In this document: piece by piece, positions 46,301-52,648 of the stretch
Position numbering within the stretch: position 1 is the first letter of the stretch
Layout: the number at the start of each line of letters is the position of its first letter
Assembly (NCBI RefSeq): GCF_014041935.1
Contig: NZ_CP059491.1
Location: forward strand, 992,001-1,056,000
Reading direction: 5' to 3'
From: Gordonia jinghuaiqii
Lineage (GTDB): Bacteria > Actinomycetota > Actinomycetes > Mycobacteriales > Mycobacteriaceae
DNA length: 64,000 nt
Position numbers and translations under genes: made by a program
Notes under the pieces: model-generated
What the model saw: the letters and a program-made list of their open reading frames with translations, nothing else
The model's database searches: none
Told to the model about the DNA's origin: nothing

Positions 46301-46592
46301 GTACTGGCAGGAGATGCAGCTCGCCGGTCCCGGGCCCGACGGTGTCACCGTGGTCGAGGGCATCGCGGACCTGGTGTACCGCGACGACGACGGTTCGTTG
46401 GTCATCGTCGACTACAAGACCGACGTCGGAGTGTCCGCTGACACCCTCGAGGCGTACTGGGCGCAACTCGCGATCTACGCCGATCTGCTGCGAAATGCAA
46501 CCGGGGAGAGAGTGTCTCGGCTGGAGTTGGTGTTCTGCCGGCCAGGGCAGGCGACCGTCGTCGAACGTGATGTGCGGAGTACGAAGAGGTAG
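43350..46592 (+). CDS. AddA/RecB-like UvrD helicase-nuclease
   Basis: A 1080-residue superfamily 1A helicase with C-terminal nuclease. Walker A is EAGAGSGKTHSLV (K33), TEKAAAELRERV is motif Ia, LLDEFQDTDPLQL (D353-E354) is Walker B, TVGDPKQSIYRFRRAD is motif III, RIMTIHAAKGLQFPMVVVA is motif V and LLYVACTRAESHL is motif VI. The nuclease is GIADLVYRDDDGSLVIVDYKTD (D1021, K1023). RBS GGAGGC precedes ATG at 43350, immediately after the addB-like gene. Together they should form an ATP-driven DNA-end-processing machine, plausibly directed at invading DNA. The last ~55 nt are copied at 48562. Confidence 0.93.
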   Translation: MTAAQLADQAARDRITTDTGATLFVEAGAGSGKTHSLVGRICHLVLHDRIELDAVAAITFTEKAAAELRERVRVELARHDTDRARAALEQIDTAAIGTLHAFAACIIGEHPLEAGVPPHIAVVDAMGSQLSFERRWRRMRTRLFTDDAPPMLVDAMGIVMAAGASLDQMRTLADALDRNWDRLTLDDDPQGIAPADIDRILWETDAIIDKLDDCLDPEDKLAVKLEELREWRILVAAERDSFGWVPMVDLCPKLGNVGRGSAWRGGVAQCKEIKAAAKALREEICSDVVGTYVDGAVRVVVRHLSEIVLEEARERQRSGQLEFHDLLVLARDVLGKPEVAATAHQRYQRVLLDEFQDTDPLQLTLAQRIVAGRDEAGRLFTVGDPKQSIYRFRRADIAAYMSARDGTPPADVVQLTTNFRSTRPVLDWVNAVFGRLIVAEHHVQPDYTPLDPAPGRPRWDLSWGPKPFVFPDTEEPVDDEDALSPAEALRARESRDVAKIIATAIENGWCKETFDGDAYQHVPLRWKDICILIPSRAVLPFLEKSLDAAGIEFRSEASSLVYSTQEVHDLLVTCRALANTADEAALVAALRTPLFGCGDDDLLRWKAADGRWSIYADAPTTELAGSPVAAACAYLRALSLELGGLNPGALLSRQATDRRVFEVSMDSPRHRDVWRRLRFVIDQARAWYAEDRGSLRDYIDWAATQADENARVAETVLPEIGVDAVRIMTIHAAKGLQFPMVVVAGMSGGFRSQPEPLLWDYDEQLQACASKNVTSKGYEAAAKTEKAHAEAEKKRLLYVACTRAESHLAVSGYVGKNASWGAALAPALEGLPNDVPELVEPVRRDDEAIAQHERQDWVDWAAETAAIETASSLRASYSATRIVHGVDDAEASVLQGYRDSGRLTAPVAEQVPVGTASPDSGATLGTALHALLEQVGLGTAVDDEFDETARRAAALAGVVDADQFVALARSALQSAPVQRAAVREYWQEMQLAGPGPDGVTVVEGIADLVYRDDDGSLVIVDYKTDVGVSADTLEAYWAQLAIYADLLRNATGERVSRLELVFCRPGQATVVERDVRSTKR

Positions 46593-46630
46593 AGGACGAG
46601 GACGAGGCAAGTCCGAAGCAAGGAGACCTA

Positions 46631-48205
46631 ATGGAGAACGACGACTGGGACGCACTTCGAGAGAGTGCGTCAAGTCTGGTCGGCGAGGTGTTGGGCGCGG
46701 CCGGATGCGCAGGGAGCGCTTCGGTCGAATGGTTCCAGATCGGCTCGGAAAATGAGGCCGCCGGTCCGTACCGAATCGACCAGTCCACGAGGACAATTGG
46801 CCTCAACCGCGACATGGTGATGGAATGGCTCCGCGGCCTGTCCTGGAAGGAGGCTGAAGAACGCTTCGCGGCACTCGCACTGCGCGCGGCCGCTGCCTTG
46901 CAGTTCGGCCCGCCGGCATACGAGTGGCGGGAAGCTGCCGAGTTGCACGTCCGTTCCGAACAGGAGCAGGGGCTCGACGAGGATTACGCTCGGGCCTTCG
47001 CTGCGGCAAACCAGATCCTCGAAAACCACCGGTTGGATCAGCGTGTCCGCGATCTGATTCCCGGCGCCGGTACTCGACTGGCGGAACTTGTCCAGTTTGA
47101 CCTCGAATCGCATCCGACATTCGACCTGTACCCGCGCGCCGCGATCGTCATTGGCCGACCGGACCTTCCGAACGAACTTTCCCAGCCTGCGATCGACGAG
47201 TTCGTCGACCGATTCGGCGTTGACGAGGCCAATCGGTTGACGTCGATTCTAGCCGAGTATGTCGCGCTCGAACCCGATGCAGTGGACGAGATGGTGGACA
47301 CAACGGCGAGCCTGGTGTTTCAGGCGTTCCCTGAAGCGATGGGCCTCACGATGGCTGACGCGGACGTGGAGTCCGATGACCTCTGGCCTCTTCAAGGCAC
47401 GCTTTCAGAGGGCGGCGGGATCGACTGGAACGACCTCGAAATGTTCGTTGTTTTGTCACTCGCACGATTCAGCGGCGAAGCCGGACTCGACTACGGGGAC
47501 GCTCTCCTGATCGGGTTGGACGGGAACCCCTTGATCGGCCGACGCATCGGCGCATGGGCTCGATCCGGTGAGATCAACCTCGACTTCACCCAGTCGGGCT
47601 TCGATGATGACTCTGTTCGAAAACTCTTGGCACGCGGCTGGGAACAATTCGAGAACGCGCCCGAGAGCTTCCACAAGACCGTCACAGTTGGCGACGCGGC
47701 AAAGGTTGCCGCTGAGTTCAACTGGCTGCTCCGTGATCTTGTCGGGTTTCCAAGTACGAGCGGACTGACATTGTGGGGACGCGGGTCCGCGTCCGCCGCC
47801 GCCGCTACGTTTGGCTGGACGTCCGACACTGTCGATCCCGCCCCGGCCCCTGCGTCTCCTGTTGAGCAACGCGACGCGAGCCGGAGCGTGACCCTCCTGA
47901 ACGAGCGCCGCGCGGACGGGAGTTGCCTTAAACTCGACGCCCGCATTAAACGCGACGGCTCGCTTCTGATCAGCGGACAAGACCTCGGCCCGGTAACGGC
48001 GAGCATGAGTGACGATGGCGAATACGAATACTTCTATTCGATCAACGCGGAGGACGTGCCGGCGCTAGTGGTTGCACTCGGCGGGGAACCCGACGCCGAT
48101 GTCATCGATCTGCTCGAACAGCGCTGGTCCGGCGACAACGCCTACCGACTCGACGAAGCCATCCGTGCCTGCGGTGTCGAATACCGCTTCGAGAATTACC
48201 CCTGA
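46631..48205 (+). CDS. Unknown 524-aa protein downstream of the AddAB-like pair
   Basis: A 524-residue acidic, mostly helical protein. Residues about 1-110 (DDWDALRESASSLVGEVLGAAG...) and 110-400 have no recognised motif. The last ~110 residues (SCLKLDARIKRDGSLLISGQ, then EYEYFYSINAEDVPALVVAL and YRLDEAIRACGVEYRFENYP) look like a compact alpha/beta domain that also occurs in small actinobacterial proteins of unknown function. ATG at 46631 has AAGGAG at good spacing, 38 nt after the addA-like stop, so it is the third gene of that operon. No catalytic motif is visible; a sensor or regulatory subunit is possible. Confidence 0.8.
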   Translation: MENDDWDALRESASSLVGEVLGAAGCAGSASVEWFQIGSENEAAGPYRIDQSTRTIGLNRDMVMEWLRGLSWKEAEERFAALALRAAAALQFGPPAYEWREAAELHVRSEQEQGLDEDYARAFAAANQILENHRLDQRVRDLIPGAGTRLAELVQFDLESHPTFDLYPRAAIVIGRPDLPNELSQPAIDEFVDRFGVDEANRLTSILAEYVALEPDAVDEMVDTTASLVFQAFPEAMGLTMADADVESDDLWPLQGTLSEGGGIDWNDLEMFVVLSLARFSGEAGLDYGDALLIGLDGNPLIGRRIGAWARSGEINLDFTQSGFDDDSVRKLLARGWEQFENAPESFHKTVTVGDAAKVAAEFNWLLRDLVGFPSTSGLTLWGRGSASAAAATFGWTSDTVDPAPAPASPVEQRDASRSVTLLNERRADGSCLKLDARIKRDGSLLISGQDLGPVTASMSDDGEYEYFYSINAEDVPALVVALGGEPDADVIDLLEQRWSGDNAYRLDEAIRACGVEYRFENYP

Positions 48206-48214
48206 GCGGATTCA

Positions 48215-48555
48215 TTACTTCGGCGGATCGACGTCGGCCTTCAGCCGCCCGCGCACTTGTTCTGTGTCAGAACGGTGGCGGGTTGTTTCGGTCCCACGCG
48301 TCTTGCTGTCGACGATGGGTGTCGGTGCGGTGGTCGCGTCGTCGGTAAGTCTCTGCCGCGCCGGGTGATCGGGTGGCTGGGTCTTCAACGACGCGAACAG
48401 GTCTCGCCGGAGTATGGGTTGCCCAGGTACGTATGGCCGGTGGGAGCTTCGAACCACACGGCGAGGTACTCGTCCTGGGAGTCGCGCCACCTGCCGAAGG
48501 TTTCGATGCGGTGGTGAAACCGGCACAGTGGTTTGAGGTTGCGCTGGAGGGTTTT
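48215..48555 (-). pseudogene. 3' remnant of a 13E12/DUF222 HNH endonuclease gene
   Basis: On the minus strand, RNLKPLCRFHHRIETFGRWR then EAPTGHTYLGNPYSGET is the C-terminal HNH zinc-type module of 13E12-repeat (DUF222) proteins; after a one-base frameshift near 48400 the typical tail LFASLKTQPPDHPARQR ... RGRLKADVDPPK continues to a stop at 48215. The N-terminal DUF222 part is missing and the 5' side is fused abruptly at about 48555-48562 to a copy of the addA-like 3' end. Such genes are multicopy in Mycobacteriales and often undergo recombination. Confidence 0.8.
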
Positions 48556-48561
48556 TCCGCG

Positions 48562-48617
48562 TCTCGGCTGGAGCTGGTGTTCTGTCGGCCCGGGTAAGCG
48601 GCGGTCGGCGAACGTGC
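48562..48617 (+). repeat. Degenerate copy of the addA-like 3' end
   Basis: TCTCGGCTGGAGCTGGTGTT and the following ~35 nt match the 3' end of the addA-like gene (46515-46572, encoding SRLELVFCRPGQATVVER) with a handful of substitutions; here the frame stops after CRPG. It is in direct orientation and joined to the HNH remnant. From 48618 to 49016 no intact gene is seen; 48859-48987 has a short, frame-broken coding-like stretch (LDAIDAAGNG, then ISADTLAELMKAAVGYLNQ). Confidence 0.75.
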
Positions 48618-49016
48618 TCTGCGCGCGGCCGAGCGATGAGGATCTACGTGTCGTCAGTCCACGGCTGCCGGGTCTCCCACGTGTGTGGGGCTCGGGCACG
48701 ACATCGGGTAGGCGTCGCCCGGACAGTTGAACGGGGCGCGCTCCTCCGGCGAATGTCAGCGTCGTCGACTACGGTAACCCCACCGTGTGTGCTCCGGCGC
48801 CCCACGCTGAATTGACACGGACACCCACGGTGCGTCCGGGGGCTGACGCGAAGGAGCGAATGTTGCAGATGTGGCTCGACGCTATCGATGCAGCCGGTAA
48901 CGGTCCCGGATCTCGGCCGACACGCTGGCCGAGCTGATGAAGGCGGCTGTCGGCTACCTCAACCAAGTAGCGATTGCGAGCGGGACAAATTAACAGGACA
49001 GAGGTTAACGTGCGCG

Positions 49017-50198
49017 ATGTACAACATTAATCGCTTGCTCGCCGCACTTCCCGCGATTTGCGAAGCAGATCGATCGATGTCAGCGAAACTTTCGCGGTTC
49101 AGCCCAGAGCAGGCTGGTACTTATCTCGGATGGCGATTCATTCGGGATCACGGAGAGGGTAAAGTCCGGTATCCAGACGATCCCACAGAGCAGCTGCGTC
49201 TCATTGCTGACACTGTCAATCGAGAACGCGAGAGGGTCTGCGCGCTACGCGATGATGTTGGCTGGCATGGGCCGCTTTCGAATCCTGAATTGACTCTTGG
49301 AAGCCTCGTGAACCAAATCAAGTCCGCCGACGAACAACACGTTGATCAAGCGCACGAACTGCTTGACTCGTTGGTCGCCGTTGCGATGACGTCTGATGAT
49401 ACGTGGATAGACAATGCAACCCGGGCTGTGGAGTCCGCTGCCGACCGGGTGTCGCGATTAGAGGGTAAAGGGTCTGGCACGCCACTATCTGCCAACGCTC
49501 GCGAAGCCTATCGTTATGTCACTCGAGAACTTGGTCAGTTCGAAGACCGAAGGTGGCAGACAATCGTCGATACTGACCAAATCTTGTCCGGAGAGTTCGA
49601 CGAGCTCGCGAGCCTCGCGCGACAACTCGGTCCACCCAAACCGCCCGCCGAGTACCTGGATCGGCAAATACTCCCCCCGGGCACCCGGTCGGCGTTTCAG
49701 CAGATCAAGGCTGACGAGGAGACGCGCCGGCTACGTCGGCCTCGGCCGGTGGCCTACGACGAGGACAGATTGAGTGTGCTCGAAATGGTTCAGTCAAAGA
49801 TGACTGGGGTTGTAGGCCTCCAGTTTCGGCTCATTCGCCCTGACCCGTCACTGAAAGCGCGCGATACCCTGAGCGGTGCGTTATCCGACTACCACGTCCT
49901 GGTCATCATGTCTGGCGGCTCCGAGCACGCGGTGGCTGTGAGCCCCATGGCGGGTCAGGACGCGATCTATATCGTCCGAGCCGACGTGTCGAAGGAGTCG
50001 TGGCAGGACGTCCTGACAGGAACGAAACAACGAGCGCGTGCCCTGAAAGCGAAATCCCTTCGGGTCACGGGAGAACAGGGGTGGAAACACGAACAGGCGG
50101 CGGCGAAAGTTGTGGCCTATCTGACGTGTGATGCCTACAGTTTCCGCACTTCGTCGCCGGTTTACCATGAAGGGCGCTGGTCCGTCGGATTTTACTGA
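49017..50198 (+). CDS. Unknown 393-aa protein, first gene of the GIY-YIG/ADPRG operon
   Basis: A 393-residue protein. The N-terminal half is helical (NINRLLAALPAICEADRSMS, VNRERERVCALRDDVGWHG, DQAHELLDSLVAVAMTSDD); the C-terminal ~150 residues look like an alpha/beta domain (GLQFRLIRPDPSLKARD, DYHVLVIMSGGSEHAVAV, DAIYIVRADVSKESWQDVL) ending GRWSVGFY. No family or catalytic motif is recognised. ATG at 49017 has GAGG (49001-49004) upstream. Its last 32 nt overlap a 57-codon ORF that itself overlaps the nuclease-ADPRG gene, so the three are translated as a unit. Base composition is lower in G+C than the flanking core. Confidence 0.8.
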   Translation: MYNINRLLAALPAICEADRSMSAKLSRFSPEQAGTYLGWRFIRDHGEGKVRYPDDPTEQLRLIADTVNRERERVCALRDDVGWHGPLSNPELTLGSLVNQIKSADEQHVDQAHELLDSLVAVAMTSDDTWIDNATRAVESAADRVSRLEGKGSGTPLSANAREAYRYVTRELGQFEDRRWQTIVDTDQILSGEFDELASLARQLGPPKPPAEYLDRQILPPGTRSAFQQIKADEETRRLRRPRPVAYDEDRLSVLEMVQSKMTGVVGLQFRLIRPDPSLKARDTLSGALSDYHVLVIMSGGSEHAVAVSPMAGQDAIYIVRADVSKESWQDVLTGTKQRARALKAKSLRVTGEQGWKHEQAAAKVVAYLTCDAYSFRTSSPVYHEGRWSVGFY

Positions 50199-50340
50199 CG
50201 CCGTGGCCGACGAATTAGAGGTTGGGGCTCTGCACTCGAGATTGCGGCGAGGGATCATGCCGAGTATCGCGAGGGTCGTCGCGCGCGAGGTTGGCAGCGG
50301 ACAGAAGCCACCACTGATGGACACGAAGGAGAACCGATGA
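50167..50340 (+). CDS. Small 57-aa protein overlapping both neighbours
   Basis: A 57-residue ORF starting ATG at 50167 inside the end of the 393-aa gene and ending TGA at 50338-50340 inside the next gene's start (ATGA). Product: MKGAGPSDFTDAVADELEVG ... IMPSIARVVAREVG ... MDTKENR, with helical middle. Double overlap is typical of coupled operons and supports a real gene; no family is recognised. It may be a small accessory or antitoxin-like subunit, but this is inference. Confidence 0.55.
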   Translation: MKGAGPSDFTDAVADELEVGALHSRLRRGIMPSIARVVAREVGSGQKPPLMDTKENR

Positions 50341-52535
50341 CGGGAATCGCAGTCGTGGAACTGCCGGCTGACGCAGTCAGCGAGTTCACTAAGACTCTTG
50401 CTATGGAAGGTGGGCAGGCCACCACGGGTGCCGAGAACGTCCTCGAAACCGCCGCGTGGATGGCCCGATCTTCGGGACGACGCTTCCGCGATTCCAGTAG
50501 TGCGGTCGCCTCGCTCAGGGCGGGAATTGCTGGAGAAGGCGATGGCATCGGGACTCTCAGTGATCTGATGGTGTCACTACTGCGCCCTGCGCATGCTCCC
50601 GCAGCTGTTGTTCCGGACAGTGTTCCGGTCGAGGTGCGGACCAAACTGGGTGTCTACGTATACGCGCTCGTCGACTCACGAAACGGTGAGGTCTTCTATG
50701 TCGGCAAAGGCAAGGGTAATCGGGTCTATCAGCACGTCCAAGCGGCGATCGGCAATGCGAAACCAGACCGGTCTGAACTGGTCGGCTCCGAGGATTCGGA
50801 GACCACCCGCTCAGCCAAGGAGGGCCGTATTCGTGAGATCTTCCAAGAGGGCTTCGGCGTCGAACACTGGATTTTGCGGCACGCGATAGGAGGCAATTCG
50901 ACCCCGGACAGTGAGGCGTTTGCAATCGAGCAAGCCATGATTGATCTGATGACCGTGGCAGGGACGACCCTCACCAACGTCCAGGGTGGCCATGTGTCGG
51001 CTGAGTTCGGTCTTCGTCGCGCCGAAGAACTTGTGACTTTGTATTCGGCCGAGCCGGTACCTGACCTTCCGCGTACGTGCGCGCTTATAAAGGTGAACGC
51101 GGCATCGCGCCCCGATGCGACACCGGACGAAATCTACGCCTGGGCGCGCGGTGACTGGAGGGCTGGAGCGATAAGAGACGTCCCTGATCTGCCGGTGTTT
51201 GTATTCGCCGACGACATCGTCCGTGCAGTTCATCGCGCGGAAAGCTGGGATCACACGCGCGACGACCGGGGTCGCCCGATTCCGAAACTATGGCGATACA
51301 CCGGCGCGCCAGACGCCGAGCTGGAAGCCAAGTACGTCGGCAAGAGTCTGCGAGAGGTCAAGGCGCGTCGGCCAAGTGGGCGTTGGCGCCAGCACGGATG
51401 GCATCCGTACATCTCGAGCACACACTCGTCGGAACTTACTCCAGCAGTAGATACTCGGACCCGATACCTCGGCTGCCTGCTCGGCGGAGCGGCCGGTGAT
51501 GCACTGGGTGCGCCAGTCGAGTTCATGTCCCGAACCCAGATTCTCAGTGCGTTCGGTCCGGACGGAATCAGGCAGTTTGAGCCCGCATTCGGCGGGACCG
51601 GCACGGTCACCGACGATACGCAGATGACGCTGTTCACCGCGGAGGGACTGCTGCGAAGCTGGGTTCGGGGGTGTCTGAAAGGAGTCACTTCTGAAGTGGG
51701 TGTCACCGCGCACGCCTACCTGAGGTGGTTACAGACACAGGGTGAGGAGTCGCCGAGGGATTTGATGATCGACGGGGATCCGGGATGGCTGGTCGCACAC
51801 CCTGAACTGCATCACAGGCGGGAGCCTGGTAACACCTGCCTGTCCGCCCTGCGTGAAATGAGCCATCTCGGGCAGTCGGCTCGCAACGACAGCAAAGGAT
51901 GCGGGGGAGTGATGCGCGTAGCTCCTGCGGGTCTGTTTACCGCGACCCTCGGTGACGGATATCCGGAGTCTTCTTCCGTCAGAGCATTCGAGCTTGGCGA
52001 CGGGTTGGCGGCACTAACTCACGGACACCCGACTGGCAGGCTGACTGCGGGTGTGTTTGCTGCGGTTATTTGTTCGCTGGTTCACGGCGTCGGCTTGCGC
52101 GAAGCCGTTGACGCCGCGACAGCCGTACTCATTGAACAATCGGACCACGAGGAAACGCTCGGCGCGATTACCGCAGCGCTAGCACTTGCAGATTCCGGTG
52201 CACCACATGCGGAAGCGATCGCCAGAATTGGCCAGGGATGGGTTGCTGAAGAGGCGCTCGCCATCGCGATCTACGCTGCCTTGGTTTCGGACAGCCTTGA
52301 GCAAGGGGTGGTGATCGCCGTCAACCACGACGGCGACTCCGACTCCACCGGCGCGATCGCAGGAAGCCTCCTGGGTGCGCAGTACGGTGTCAATGCGATT
52401 CCGGCCGCGTGGTTGGAACAACTGGAACTTCGCGACGTCATCACAGAAGTTGCCACAGACCTACTCGACTTCACCCACTGGGATCTCGACGGTCGAGATG
52501 GCGGGACGATTTGGCGAAAGTACCCGGGATTCTGA
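50337..52535 (+). CDS. GIY-YIG nuclease fused to ADP-ribosylglycohydrolase
   Basis: A 732-residue fusion. After about 100 helical residues, a LEM-3-type GIY-YIG nuclease starts at YVYALVDS (107-114), with FYVGKGKGNRVYQH (120-133; Y121, G123, R129) and the Glu helix SEAFAIEQAMI. A linking domain (VFVFADDIVRAVHRAESWDH, LEAKYVGKSLREVK) matches the C-terminal part of LEM-3-like proteins. From about residue 375 an ADP-ribosylglycohydrolase follows: GCLLGGAAGDALGAPVEF, TDDTQMT (425-431) and HDGDSDSTGAIAG (664-676), which carry the Mg-binding Asp/Ser/Thr residues. ATG overlaps the 57-aa gene by ATGA. The pairing of DNA cleavage with removal of ADP-ribose suggests action on ADP-ribosylated DNA or self-control of a modification system. 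Confidence 0.92.
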   Translation: MTGIAVVELPADAVSEFTKTLAMEGGQATTGAENVLETAAWMARSSGRRFRDSSSAVASLRAGIAGEGDGIGTLSDLMVSLLRPAHAPAAVVPDSVPVEVRTKLGVYVYALVDSRNGEVFYVGKGKGNRVYQHVQAAIGNAKPDRSELVGSEDSETTRSAKEGRIREIFQEGFGVEHWILRHAIGGNSTPDSEAFAIEQAMIDLMTVAGTTLTNVQGGHVSAEFGLRRAEELVTLYSAEPVPDLPRTCALIKVNAASRPDATPDEIYAWARGDWRAGAIRDVPDLPVFVFADDIVRAVHRAESWDHTRDDRGRPIPKLWRYTGAPDAELEAKYVGKSLREVKARRPSGRWRQHGWHPYISSTHSSELTPAVDTRTRYLGCLLGGAAGDALGAPVEFMSRTQILSAFGPDGIRQFEPAFGGTGTVTDDTQMTLFTAEGLLRSWVRGCLKGVTSEVGVTAHAYLRWLQTQGEESPRDLMIDGDPGWLVAHPELHHRREPGNTCLSALREMSHLGQSARNDSKGCGGVMRVAPAGLFTATLGDGYPESSSVRAFELGDGLAALTHGHPTGRLTAGVFAAVICSLVHGVGLREAVDAATAVLIEQSDHEETLGAITAALALADSGAPHAEAIARIGQGWVAEEALAIAIYAALVSDSLEQGVVIAVNHDGDSDSTGAIAGSLLGAQYGVNAIPAAWLEQLELRDVITEVATDLLDFTHWDLDGRDGGTIWRKYPGF

Positions 52536-52648
52536 TGCTTCGAGTGCTTTGTGGTCGAGCGAGAGGGGTCGTTTCGCTCCTGCCGCCGCGTGCGTCGCCG
52601 ACGGGAAGGTGGCCGTCGAAGTGGCGCGCGCTCGACCGCGTCGGTTGA

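Noticed and set aside
48859..48987. Coding-like stretch before the 393-aa gene (LDAIDAAGNG / ISADTLAELMKAA)
   Set aside because: Two short frames that only join after a frameshift, with no family match; mentioned as possible debris but not called.
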